64,000 nucleotides of DNA, from positions 248,001 through 312,000 of the forward strand of contig NZ_LECT01000007.1 of the NCBI RefSeq assembly GCF_001027925.1, in the 5' to 3' direction. This document shows, in pieces, positions 43,641 through 56,689 of this stretch (position 1 is its first letter; each line of letters starts with the position of its first letter). Source of the stretch: Rhodopirellula islandica. GTDB lineage: Bacteria; Planctomycetota; Planctomycetia; Pirellulales; Pirellulaceae. A program made the translations under genes and the position numbers. Under the pieces are notes generated by a model. The model ran no database searches, was not told the origin of the DNA, and saw nothing but the letters and a program-made list of their open reading frames with translations.

Positions 43641-46433
43641 CTATGGAAGGAAGGCGAGTTCGTTGGAGTTGATCAGCGCTCGGCACACCAATGCCAATTC
43701 GCCATCGCGTGCCATGTTACGACATGCGGATCGCTCGAATTCGGTGGACGAACGACCGAGCAACAGTTCGAAGCAACGGTCGATGGCGAGGTCGAGATCG
43801 TCATTCGATTCGAGCAAGGCTCGTTCCGCGATCCGGTCCGATTGCTCGAGCACGAAGTCGCTGTTCATCAAGTTCAACGCCTGCAGTGGCGTGGTCGAAA
43901 CCGGGCGTTTCGCTCGAACTTGACCGCAGTCAGGAAAATCAAAGGCAGTGAAGATCTGATCGTCCACTCGCCGCATTCGTTCTTGGTACAGCATCCGCCG
44001 CCATGTCTCTGACCCATGGTTGTTGACGACTTCCCACTGAGCGTAAGTCGCTTTTTCGTTGTGGATGCGATAGCTGCGACCGCCAATTCGCAAGTCAATC
44101 GAACCAGACGCCATCAAGATGGAATCGCGAATGACTTCGGCTTCCATTCGGCGAGGAGGGAATCGCCAAAGCAAGGCGGAGCCCGCGTCCTGTTGGAGTC
44201 CCTGTTCGTTTGGAAGGCTCGATTGACGGAACGCACTGGACATCACCAGCATCCGCAGCAATGGTTTCACCGACCACGCTGGCGTTTCACCATCGGCGGG
44301 CGAAATGAATTCGTCGGCGAGCCAGTCCAGCAGTTCAGGATGGGTCGGAGGGGCTCCCGCTCGCCCAAAGTCGCTGGTCGTCGGAACGATTCCTGATCCA
44401 AAGACGTGGTGCCAAACTCGGTTGACCATCACGCGAGCCGTCAGCGGGTTGTCCGGCGAGGTCAGCCACTTCGCGAATTCGCGGCGCCGTTTGGGACCGG
44501 GAGCGGTTGAGTCGAGACCCAAGTCGCCGGCGAAGATTTCTGGTGCGGCAGGCATCACTTCATCGTGGGGGCTCTCTGGACTGCCACGCAGCAACACGCG
44601 GGTCTCAACGGGTTCCACAAATCGCCCCACGAAACTTGGCTGGGGGCCTTCCTCGGACAGCTGATCGATCAGGCCTTGGATGTCGGCAATGATTTGCTTC
44701 CGCTCTGGATTCTTCTTCAGCAGTTTTTCACCGACCGCCCAGGTGCCGGTCCATGGTTGCCACGTTCCATCCTCCTGCATGATGTCCATGTCGAACTGAT
44801 ACTTCGGGAGAAACGGCTTTTTGTTGAGGTAGTCCGTGTCGTAAAAGTATTCTCGGTTGTTGCTCAAGCGAAGTCGGTTGATCGTTTGCGGTCCTTGGAA
44901 GTCAAATTGAACCCAGGGACGTTCTTCGTCCTTCGCGTCGAGTTTCGTCCGCCATGCCATGGTCCCAAATTCGCCATCGTTGATTCGCTCAATTGGATTG
45001 CGGCCGTCGGTGCCCTCCTCTGGGAATCCCGTGACCCGCGTTCCTTCGCGCGCATCGGCGAGGTTGCGGTTCAAACCGTGAGGCCCGAGGACCTCCAGTT
45101 CATCCAGTCCCAAGTTGGGCGTTTTGAATCGGATTCGAACGGCGGTGGTGGTCGTGGCTGGGAAATGAAGCTCTCGGTAGGCACCCCAGTCTTCTTCCCA
45201 GCCACCGTCGTCACGAAGTTTTTCGCGTTGAGTTTGGATTTGTTGCCACAATTCTTTGCCCCTTTTCCGAAGTGGGTGATCTTCGGAAAACTCAGGGTGG
45301 CGACTTCCAAACTCAACGTCTTGGAAGACGGCTGTCATCGAGTAGTAGTCTTGAATCGTCACCGGATCAAATTTGTGATTGTGGCAGCGGGCGCATCCCA
45401 CGGTGACACCCATGACCGACGCCCCAACGGTTTGCATGATTTCATCCATCCGGTCCGCGCGAGCCTGCCGAATCGCTGTGGGCTCACGTCCGACGGTTGC
45501 CGCCGGAACGTGTGGTCCAGCGACCAGGTACCCGGTCGCTTCCCCGGCACCCATGGAATCACCCGCAATCTGTTCTTGGACAAATTGATCGTACGGTTTG
45601 TCTTCGTTGAATGACCGAACCACATAGTCTCGGTAGACCCAAGCGTTCTTGCGATACAAGTTGGCTTCGGAACCGTTGGTCTCGGACCAGCGAATGACAT
45701 CGAGCCAGTGTTGAGCCCAGCGTTCACCGAAGTGGGGCGATTGCAGCAAGCGATCCACTGCCTGCTCGTAGGCCACGTCACCCTGCGCAGAAAAATCGCG
45801 AACGAAGGTTTCGGATTCTTCTGGCGTCGGTGGCAGACCTGTCAGAACAATCGCGAGTCGCCGAATCAACCAACGTGGCTCGGCCGGATCGGAATAGTCG
45901 AGACCCTCTTCGGCCAAACGAGATCGCAAGAAAGCATCGACCGGTTGCTGCGTCTCTGTTTTGGCTCGGTCGTTCGTTTCCGGGATCACGGGGATCTCGG
46001 GACGCACCACAGGTTGGAATGCCCAGTGATCGGATTCCAGTTTCAAAACCGCGTCCATCTGTCCGGGCCAAACGGCACCTTCCGAGATCCAGCGCGAGAT
46101 CAGTTCGATTTCTTCGGCGGCCAATTGGTCGTCGTCCGGCGGCATCGCCATGTCTTCATCGAGATGCTGAATCACATTCATCACATAGCTTTTTTCAGGG
46201 TGACCGGGCACCAAGGCCGGCAAGCCTGAGTCGCCACCACGAAGCATGTGCGGACGAGAATCGAGACGCAGTCCGGATTCTTGTTCGTCTTCACCGTGGC
46301 AGTAAATGCATCGGTCCTCCAAAATCGGAGCGATGTCGTTTTCGTAGTCCACCTTTTCGGCGACACCAACGTTGACCATGCACGCCGCCAGAATCAAGAG
46401 ACTCAGTGGGGCCGCCAATCGTTTTGATTGCAT
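43641..46433 (-). CDS. Planctomycete cytochrome PSCyt1/DUF1549/DUF1553 protein
   Basis: A 930-residue exported protein. The leader LAAPLSLLILAACMVNVGVA also fits a lipobox (LAAC). PSCyt1 has one haem c site, CIYCHG (Cys42-Cys45-His46), and a later MPPDDDQL region that may supply the Met ligand. DUF1549 (PSCyt2) follows at about 150-370 (RWLIRRLAIVLTGLPPTPEE, SVMGVTVGCARCHNHKFDP; this has a second CxxCH). A discoidin-like insert lies at about 410-550 (WVQFDFQGPQTINRLRLS). DUF1553 fills about 650-915 (NPLTARVMVNRVWHHVFGSG). It sits between a sulfatase and DUF1501. Likely a periplasmic redox protein tied to glycan use. Confidence 0.9.
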   Translation of the reverse strand: MQSKRLAAPLSLLILAACMVNVGVAEKVDYENDIAPILEDRCIYCHGEDEQESGLRLDSRPHMLRGGDSGLPALVPGHPEKSYVMNVIQHLDEDMAMPPDDDQLAAEEIELISRWISEGAVWPGQMDAVLKLESDHWAFQPVVRPEIPVIPETNDRAKTETQQPVDAFLRSRLAEEGLDYSDPAEPRWLIRRLAIVLTGLPPTPEESETFVRDFSAQGDVAYEQAVDRLLQSPHFGERWAQHWLDVIRWSETNGSEANLYRKNAWVYRDYVVRSFNEDKPYDQFVQEQIAGDSMGAGEATGYLVAGPHVPAATVGREPTAIRQARADRMDEIMQTVGASVMGVTVGCARCHNHKFDPVTIQDYYSMTAVFQDVEFGSRHPEFSEDHPLRKRGKELWQQIQTQREKLRDDGGWEEDWGAYRELHFPATTTTAVRIRFKTPNLGLDELEVLGPHGLNRNLADAREGTRVTGFPEEGTDGRNPIERINDGEFGTMAWRTKLDAKDEERPWVQFDFQGPQTINRLRLSNNREYFYDTDYLNKKPFLPKYQFDMDIMQEDGTWQPWTGTWAVGEKLLKKNPERKQIIADIQGLIDQLSEEGPQPSFVGRFVEPVETRVLLRGSPESPHDEVMPAAPEIFAGDLGLDSTAPGPKRRREFAKWLTSPDNPLTARVMVNRVWHHVFGSGIVPTTSDFGRAGAPPTHPELLDWLADEFISPADGETPAWSVKPLLRMLVMSSAFRQSSLPNEQGLQQDAGSALLWRFPPRRMEAEVIRDSILMASGSIDLRIGGRSYRIHNEKATYAQWEVVNNHGSETWRRMLYQERMRRVDDQIFTAFDFPDCGQVRAKRPVSTTPLQALNLMNSDFVLEQSDRIAERALLESNDDLDLAIDRCFELLLGRSSTEFERSACRNMARDGELALVCRALINSNELAFLP

Positions 46434-46441
46434 TGGATTTC

Positions 46442-48046
46442 TCACTTTGCTGCCTCCCATCCGGCATGCCATTGGGCTAAGAGTTGTTTTGTCAATTCCG
46501 GTTCTTTGTCGGCGATGTTGTTGGTCTCTTGTGGATCGCGTGAATGATCGAAGAGTTCGACAGCGATCGGGGGTGCCCCAGGATCACGATGGTCTTGCCA
46601 GACGACCAAACGATATTGATCGGTGCGCATCGTGTAGCCCATCAAATGCTGTTCAAAGAGTTCGCGGTCCCACTTGGAGCCTTGTTGCTCGATGATGCGG
46701 TTTTCGACTTGTTGAATCAGCGGGCCAAACCAGGTTTCTCGCATGCCTTGCGAGAGCGGGTTGGCTGCCCATTCGCGAAGCGCCGGGTTCGGATACTGAC
46801 TGAATGCAGCCTTCTTCCAGGCTTGGTTGGGATCGTTCATCAGCGGTTGAAAGCTGGTGCCCTCCGTGTGAGCCGGCACCGGGATTCCAGCCAGGTCGCA
46901 AAGCGTGGGGTAGATGTCGACCAGTTCCACCAGGGCGTCTGTTTGGGCACCCCGAGCTTGCATGTCCGGAGCCCAGATCATCAGTGGAACGCGGGTCGCA
47001 ATTTCATAGTTCGTCGCTTTGCCCCAGACACCCATGTCGCCCAAGTGCCATCCATGGTCGCCCCAGACAACAATCACGGTGTTGTCGCGAACGCCGGCCT
47101 CGTCCAAGGCGGCAATCAGTTTGCCGATTTGTGCGTCGACGTAGCTCACCGAAGCCAGGTACGCGTGCTTGAGCGTGCGAGAAAGCTCGGGAGACAAGGG
47201 GCCGACTTTGGGAATGCCCGCTCGCGTTCGAAGCTCAAAGGACGCGTGCAGGCCCATCGCGGCACCGTTCTTGGGGGCGTTGGTCTCTTCGGCCATTGGA
47301 ATGTCATTGGCGTCATACATGTCCCAGTATTTGCTGGGGGCACACCAGTTCAGGTGAGGCAATTTGTAACCCATCGCCAGGAAAAATGGTTTTTCGTCTT
47401 CCTGGACCATCTCTTTCAAGGTCGCGATCGCCAGTTCAGTGTTGTAGCCATCGACGTAGCCGGAGTCGGCAATGTCGGCTTTCTCGTAGGCCGGCCCCGC
47501 AGCCAATCCGCGGCGTGCAGCTTCGCCATACTTTGCCAACATGCTTTTCATGTTGTCCGCCTTCATCTTGTTGTTTTCAGGCAGCGCGTATGGCCCTCTC
47601 GGCTTTTGGATTCCGGCGACCCGTTTCACCGATTCACGGTTCCATGACCGACCGTCATCCGTGTCGCCTTGGTGGAAAATCTTGCCACAGTAAGCCGCAT
47701 CGTAGCCATTCGCGATGAAGTGCTCGGGCAAGGTCAGGATGTTGGGTTGCAATTCGCGGAGTGAGACGTAGTTGTGATAGAGCCCGGTGGTGTCGGGGCG
47801 CGCTCCTGTCATCAAGCTCGCTCGCGACGGACGGCAAATTGCCTGTTGGCAGTAGGCTCGGTTGAACAGCAACCCGTCCGACGCCAATTGATCCAAGTGA
47901 GGCGACTTCGCAATCGGTGATCCATAGCACCCCAGTTCGGGACGCAAGTCATCGATTGCAATGAACAAAACGTGGGGTTTCTCGGCTGCCAACCCAGTGG
48001 ATTGCAGAATCAGGCCAAGAGACAGTGTGAGTAACAAACGAAACAT
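46442..48046 (-). CDS. Exported sulfatase, iduronate-2-sulfatase-like
   Basis: A 534-residue sulfatase. The signal peptide is MFRLLLTLSLGLILQSTGLA. HVLFIAIDDLRPELGCYG carries the metal-binding Asp pair, and this opening is typical of iduronate-2-sulfatase-like enzymes. CRPSR holds the formylglycine precursor Cys71. VVWGDHGWHLGDMGVWGK supplies the later Asp and His metal ligands, again as in the iduronate type. It ends nine bases before the PSCyt start, so the two are in one transcript. I start at 48046 where the leader begins. The substrate is probably a 2-sulfated uronic or related sugar in a polysaccharide; not proven. Confidence 0.9.
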   Translation of the reverse strand: MFRLLLTLSLGLILQSTGLAAEKPHVLFIAIDDLRPELGCYGSPIAKSPHLDQLASDGLLFNRAYCQQAICRPSRASLMTGARPDTTGLYHNYVSLRELQPNILTLPEHFIANGYDAAYCGKIFHQGDTDDGRSWNRESVKRVAGIQKPRGPYALPENNKMKADNMKSMLAKYGEAARRGLAAGPAYEKADIADSGYVDGYNTELAIATLKEMVQEDEKPFFLAMGYKLPHLNWCAPSKYWDMYDANDIPMAEETNAPKNGAAMGLHASFELRTRAGIPKVGPLSPELSRTLKHAYLASVSYVDAQIGKLIAALDEAGVRDNTVIVVWGDHGWHLGDMGVWGKATNYEIATRVPLMIWAPDMQARGAQTDALVELVDIYPTLCDLAGIPVPAHTEGTSFQPLMNDPNQAWKKAAFSQYPNPALREWAANPLSQGMRETWFGPLIQQVENRIIEQQGSKWDRELFEQHLMGYTMRTDQYRLVVWQDHRDPGAPPIAVELFDHSRDPQETNNIADKEPELTKQLLAQWHAGWEAAK

Positions 48047-48124
48047 GCTTCTCGGTGGGGCGATGGGGAGAAAGGATGGAGGCAGTGGGGGCGAAGGGGG
48101 GCGAGAAAGGTTGGGGCACGTCGG

Positions 48125-48180
48125 CTGGCATAGGCTTCCAGACGGTGATTGTTCAAACACAGGCTGGAAGCCGGTGCCGC
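48125..48180. repeat. Imperfect hairpin, dispersed-repeat type
   Basis: GGCTTCCAGACGGTG and CACAGGCTGGAAGCC face each other around ATTGTTCAAA. Such GGCTTCCAG/CTGGAAGCC hairpins occur often in Rhodopirellula spacers, from memory. It lies in the 146-base gap between the FecR/LamG and sulfatase genes and could modulate expression between them. Confidence 0.45.
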
Positions 48181-48192
48181 TTTCTCTTCCGC

Positions 48193-49863
48193 TCAATAAC
48201 CAAGCGGTTTGCCGGATTCGTACAGCGACTGGATTTCGGATGCGTCCAAGGCTGCGGCGTAAATCGTCAGTTCATCGATCGTTCCGTCCAAGTTGCGGAC
48301 TGCGAACCAAGGCGTTTCGCGAAACGGTTGGCCCCAGTTTCCAATTTCGGCAGGACCGATTCGCAGCGAGTCCATCTGAAACTTGGGTTGAATGCGTTCG
48401 TCGCTGATTCGTTGACCATCGACATATTGCTGCACTCGCTTGGACGCAGGGTCATACACTGCGACCAAATGAAACCACTGCCCGCTCTTGGAGATGTCCC
48501 AAAATGGTTCGGTGAAGTACACATGATGCAGGCCAGCGTCTTTGACAACGCGTTGATCACGATCGTTGAAGAAGCTGACGCTCTGTGAATCATCAACCAT
48601 CACAGAAAACATCAGCCGTCCGTCGTCGCGAATCTGCCAGTGGGGTTCACCGTTCTCGTAGCCGTCGCCCATGAACAACGCGCTGTAGCGTTGGTTGAGG
48701 TTGTCGATTTTCGCCCAACAAGCGAACGTGAATGCCTGGAAGTCACCATCGATTCGAGTGCGCACGCGGGATCCAGGTCGCTTGAAGTTCAGGCCTCGCG
48801 AAGCGGTTCCAAACCGTCCGGATACCAGGTCGACGGGGCCGACCAACAATCCATCTCGGGAGTCGCCGGTGTCGGCTCCGTTTCGAATCGTGCGTTGATC
48901 GAGTTCGGAGGTGGCGTAGTGGGCGATCAGCCGTTTGTCAGTTTGAATCGAACGCATCGACTCACGCCATTCTTCGTAGCGTTGCAGGGTTGCCGAACGG
49001 TCTCGTTGATACAAATCGGTCGCCGTGATCATGTGGTTGGTCTCTTCGCTGGAAGGCGATCCATGGAGAGTCCCTTTGTCGCCCGTGTGAAGATGCTGGC
49101 CGTCCAGCTTGCCGCCTCGCAACATGACTTCCCCATCGACCACTTCAACGCGAGCTGTGTCCGCGGTGACATCCATGGTGAATTCGGTGCCCAGATCAAC
49201 AACTTCGGACTCAGCCGCCTTGACCAGGAACCCACGCGCCGCGGGTGGAACCGTCGCTCTCAACCGACCTTGAAGCACGCGAACCGACCAATCCGATTCA
49301 ATATCCAAATTCGCGGGGCCTTCCACGATCAAGGTGGCGCCGCAGAAGAAATCGATCTCCGCGATTCCACTCTCAAATCGAAGGCGACCATTGGGCAAAA
49401 CATCGCCGACCTTTGCCGGCAGGGAATCCGAAGGCCATTGAAGATCGACGGCACGCCGCAGCGTCGCGTGCCCCGCGATCTGCGATTCGGTGGCATCGGA
49501 TTCGAAGTTCGCAATTTCAGTGATGGCAGGGGACGACAGGTGTTGCTTGCCCAACCAGTACGCCAGTCCACCGACCAGGATCAAAGCGGTCGCGGCAATC
49601 ATCAGCGAACGAAACGCGAACACACTGGGCCAACGGTAGAGCGGTAACGTGATCTGCGGATCCGCATCCCGGGTTGAGTCGACGAGATTCGGAGTCGGGG
49701 ACGCAGCGATCTCGTGAAGGGACTCGCTCAGATTGACCGCCTTCAAATACGCTTGTCGCGCTTCTTCACTCCCCTCAAGCAGGTCTTGCAGTTGGTCGAA
49801 GTCCTCCGCCGAGATCGTTTGGTCGATTGCTTGGTAGATCAGTTTTTGAATCGCATCATCCAT
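48193..49863 (-). CDS. FecR-like anti-sigma membrane protein with LamG domain
   Basis: A 556-residue single-pass membrane protein. The N-terminal 75 residues (MDDAIQKLIYQAIDQTISAE onwards) are cytoplasmic and likely contact the sigma factor. One TM helix is at about 81-105. The FecR-like domain follows (VLQGRLRATVPPAARGFLVK, VVDLGTEFTMDV, VVDGEVMLRGG). The C-terminal part (about 330-550) is a LamG/concanavalin-like carbohydrate-binding domain (FAFTCWAKIDN-type opening, WFHLVAVYDP, TIDELTIYAAAL). Its start overlaps the end of the ECF sigma gene. The design suggests glycan sensing outside and sigma control inside. Start at MDDAIQ because it gives the normal FecR N-terminus. Confidence 0.83.
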   Translation of the reverse strand: MDDAIQKLIYQAIDQTISAEDFDQLQDLLEGSEEARQAYLKAVNLSESLHEIAASPTPNLVDSTRDADPQITLPLYRWPSVFAFRSLMIAATALILVGGLAYWLGKQHLSSPAITEIANFESDATESQIAGHATLRRAVDLQWPSDSLPAKVGDVLPNGRLRFESGIAEIDFFCGATLIVEGPANLDIESDWSVRVLQGRLRATVPPAARGFLVKAAESEVVDLGTEFTMDVTADTARVEVVDGEVMLRGGKLDGQHLHTGDKGTLHGSPSSEETNHMITATDLYQRDRSATLQRYEEWRESMRSIQTDKRLIAHYATSELDQRTIRNGADTGDSRDGLLVGPVDLVSGRFGTASRGLNFKRPGSRVRTRIDGDFQAFTFACWAKIDNLNQRYSALFMGDGYENGEPHWQIRDDGRLMFSVMVDDSQSVSFFNDRDQRVVKDAGLHHVYFTEPFWDISKSGQWFHLVAVYDPASKRVQQYVDGQRISDERIQPKFQMDSLRIGPAEIGNWGQPFRETPWFAVRNLDGTIDELTIYAAALDASEIQSLYESGKPLGY

Positions 49864-50440
49864 GGCGAAGTTCCTGTTGCAGTTGTTTTTCGACGCATTG
49901 CTGGAGCGACGCACGCAAGACATTGAGTTGGTGATAGAGGCGTCGAGCCTTCTGTCCAGATTGTTTCGCAATGGAGGAGACCGATTGGCCAGGTGAGTGA
50001 ACGCTCAGCACCAATTGGCGCTGAGATTCGCCGAGCTTTGCCAGGCAGCCTTCCATCGCGCGTCGTTCCTCTTCCAGTCGATCCAATTGTGGAAGGGCCG
50101 ATGCTGCCAAGACATCCACCACCGAGTCGCGAAACACCAATCGGTCGCGACCCTGGTCTCGTTGCCAACTGAGGGTTTTGTAGCGAGCGATCACGCATGC
50201 CCAGCGAGCAAACTCGTCGGCTTGCCCAGAGTTCTGGGCTGCGAAGTCGTCAAACTTTCGCCAGCATTCGAGCGCTGTTTCCTGCACCACGTCTTCCACG
50301 CCGTCACGGCTTGGAAGCAGTGATCGCACGAACCGCCGAATCGACAAATCATGACGAGTCAGCAAGGCAACGAATTCGTTGTAGCGTTGCTCACGTTCGT
50401 TCGAATCGTCGATGCTGCTAGGCCGGTCGCTCGCCGCCAT
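49856..50440 (-). CDS. ECF RNA polymerase sigma factor (Rhodopirellula/Verrucomicrobium type)
   Basis: A 194-residue sigma-70 family protein. Region 2 reads LLTRHDLSIRRFVRSLLPSR then DVVQETALECWRKF, with FARWACVIARYKTL. Region 4 reads RRAMEGCLAKLGESQRQLVL and SVSSIAKQSGQKARRLYHQL, a helix-turn-helix for the -35 element. ATG at 50440 has GGAGGA seven bases upstream, which decides it over the GTG at 50455. It overlaps by eight bases the FecR/LamG gene, its presumed anti-sigma or signal partner. It probably controls the sulfatase, PSCyt and DUF1501 genes behind it, and perhaps itself. Confidence 0.88.
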   Translation of the reverse strand: MAASDRPSSIDDSNEREQRYNEFVALLTRHDLSIRRFVRSLLPSRDGVEDVVQETALECWRKFDDFAAQNSGQADEFARWACVIARYKTLSWQRDQGRDRLVFRDSVVDVLAASALPQLDRLEEERRAMEGCLAKLGESQRQLVLSVHSPGQSVSSIAKQSGQKARRLYHQLNVLRASLQQCVEKQLQQELRHG

Positions 50441-50547
50441 ATCATGTTCCTCCACAAGGTCATTCCATGAGGACGCGGATTTACAAAGAAATTTGCAAAC
50501 AACGGTGCCGATTTTCGCCGACGACGACCTACCCGGCGTCTTTCGCC

Positions 50548-51990
50548 CTACTTCAGGGTTTTCGCTGGTGGCATCTCAGATTGCATCGTGTCCCACATTG
50601 CCAATAAATCCTGCAAACGACTCGGGTGCGTTTCGGACAAGTTGTTGGACTCGCTGAGGTCCGCTTCAAGATTGAAGAGCTCGGTGGGTTGGTTTGAGCG
50701 AGCCTGGACAAATTTCCATTTGCCGTGGCGAAGTGCGCGAGCGCCGCGAGGCATTCTCCACCAAATCGTGCGATCGCTCTTGAAGGTGTCTCTGCCGATC
50801 CACGGCAAAACATTTGTGCCATCCGTTTCGAGCCGGGAGGATTCGCCGATAGCCAACGGCAGGAACGAAGCGGCGATATCGAGGCTCAGGATAGGAGCGT
50901 TTTCTTCCGCTCCCGCGGGGATCGTTCCAGGCATGCTCCACACCATTGGGATCCGCACGCCACCTTCGTAAAGACTGCCTTTGCCCCCTCGAAGCGGTGC
51001 GTTGCTGCTGGTCAATTCCGCGGTTGGGCCACCGTTGTCGCTGAAGAAGACCACCAGCGTTTCCTGGCGGAGGTTGAGATGATCGAGTGTCTCCAGGATT
51101 CGGCCAACACCGCGATCCAGTGCGATCAACATGCCGGCAAAGATTCGTCGCTGGGGATCTTGGATGTGTCGCATCGACTCATGGTCTTCCAGGGTCGCTT
51201 GCATGGGAGAATGCACTGCGTTGTAAGAGACCACCGTTGCAAAGGGGGACGAAGCGGATTGAGAGATGATTTCGACGGCTTCGTTGGTGATTGTGTCGGT
51301 CAGGTACTTCCAATCGTCGATCGGTTCGCTGCCATCGAGCACTGGATTGCCGGCGTCATACGCGGGTTCGTTGATTCGAGCGTAGTTTCCGCGAATCGTT
51401 TCGCCGTTTGTTTGAAACTGTCCTGCGGCAAGCGACGTGTCGCGAAGCATCGTCCGGACATTTTCAAAGGGAGGCCCTGGCACATAGTAGTGACCTTCGT
51501 GCAAGAAGCCGAAGAAGCGGTCAAAGCCTTTTGATGTTGGGACTTGGGATGGACGGGTGCCAAGGTGCCATTTGCCGATCAACGAAGTTCGATAGCCTGC
51601 CGCCTGGAGCTGCTGAACAAAGGTGGATTGTTCAGGTGGCAAACCCGCGTTGGGGTGACTGTTGCGATCGCCGGTTGGGTTGAGGTCGTACCCGAAACGC
51701 GATTGATAGCGTCCTGAGAGGAAACCAGCACGCGAAGGACTGCAGTACGACGACGTCACATACCCGCTCGTGCAACGAACGCCCGATCGCGCCAACGCGT
51801 CGATCGCAGGTGTGGGGATTTCATCGTCACCCATCATTCCAGTTTCACCATAGCCCAGGTCGTCGGCGATGATCACGACCAGATTGGGTGGGGAGGCCTT
51901 CGCAGGGTTTTGCATCCACGACAAGAAGCTTGCCAGAATCACACCGGCTGCAACTCGACCGACAATGGAGTTTGGGGGCAACGGTAGCAT
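50548..51990 (-). CDS. Exported formylglycine sulfatase
   Basis: A 480-residue sulfatase with a signal-like N-terminus (GRVAAGVILASFLSWMQNPAKA). NLVVIIADDLGYGETGMMG supplies the first metal ligands; CSPSR holds formylglycine precursor Cys83; GKWHLGTRP is the second signature; FFSDNGGP the later metal site. It hydrolyses sulfate esters outside the cytoplasm. It ends about 110 bases before the ECF sigma start on the same strand, so it may head the cluster or be a neighbour under separate control. It resembles the sulfatase at 12276 in motif order but not closely in sequence. Substrate unknown. Confidence 0.9.
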   Translation of the reverse strand: MLPLPPNSIVGRVAAGVILASFLSWMQNPAKASPPNLVVIIADDLGYGETGMMGDDEIPTPAIDALARSGVRCTSGYVTSSYCSPSRAGFLSGRYQSRFGYDLNPTGDRNSHPNAGLPPEQSTFVQQLQAAGYRTSLIGKWHLGTRPSQVPTSKGFDRFFGFLHEGHYYVPGPPFENVRTMLRDTSLAAGQFQTNGETIRGNYARINEPAYDAGNPVLDGSEPIDDWKYLTDTITNEAVEIISQSASSPFATVVSYNAVHSPMQATLEDHESMRHIQDPQRRIFAGMLIALDRGVGRILETLDHLNLRQETLVVFFSDNGGPTAELTSSNAPLRGGKGSLYEGGVRIPMVWSMPGTIPAGAEENAPILSLDIAASFLPLAIGESSRLETDGTNVLPWIGRDTFKSDRTIWWRMPRGARALRHGKWKFVQARSNQPTELFNLEADLSESNNLSETHPSRLQDLLAMWDTMQSEMPPAKTLK

Positions 51991-52034
51991 GAAGAGGCTG
52001 GGTCAGAGGGCTGGGTGGGGGAGTTTTAGTTTAT

Positions 52035-52100
52035 CAGGGCCACAGGGCCACAGGGACTCAGGGACTCAGGGACTCAGGACTCAGGACTCAGGACTCAGGA
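52035..52100. repeat. Minisatellite of 7-8 bp units
   Basis: The tract consists of two CAGGGCCA units, then about three AGGGACTC units, then about four AGGACTC units. It shows unit-by-unit drift (8 to 7 bases) typical of slippage. It lies between the rpoC terminator and the sulfatase start, in the probable promoter side of the sulfatase. Confidence 0.75.
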
Positions 52101-52113
52101 TGGTCGGCGCATG

Positions 52114-52143
52114 AAAAAACCGGGCGTCTGGGGGACGCCCGGT
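52114..52143 (-). terminator. Intrinsic terminator after rpoC
   Basis: On the minus strand AACCGGGCGTC pairs with GACGCCCGGTT, followed by a run of six T. It starts about 30 bases past the rpoC stop and fits a strong rho-independent terminator for the rpoB-rpoC transcript. Confidence 0.9.
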
Positions 52144-52171
52144 TCGTGTGTTTAGCAATTCGAAGCTGCGA

Positions 52172-56461
<4,290 letters not shown>

Positions 56462-56689
56462 TCTGAGAAGCTCCTAGCTATTAGCAGTTCGCTGCTAGCT
56501 CTTTTGCTGGTGCAATGGATGTTGGGAAGAAGGTCGGAAGACGGGGGTGAGTCATTCTTCTGACGCTTGAGTTCGAAAACCGGGCGAGTTCGAGAAACAG
56601 CCGTGTCTCGGGTTCGCCCGTTCAGGCCAGCGTGATGCTGGCCCGAACAACCAAAGCCACTGGCTCAAGGCCAGTGGCAAATGGCTTCC
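56462..56689 (-). promoter_or_regulatory. rpoB-rpoC spacer with several hairpins
   Basis: The spacer contains an imperfect stem of GGGCGAGTTCGAGA with TCTCGGGTTCGCCC (56582-56618), GGCCAG/CTGGCC (56625-56643), and a perfect GCCACTGGC/GCCAGTGGC stem (56656-56678). A further stem (TAGCAG-TTCG-CTGCTA) lies at about 56482-56497, near the rpoC ribosome site. None has a T-run, so they look like RNA processing or attenuation structures rather than terminators. A promoter for rpoC alone is also possible. Confidence 0.5.
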
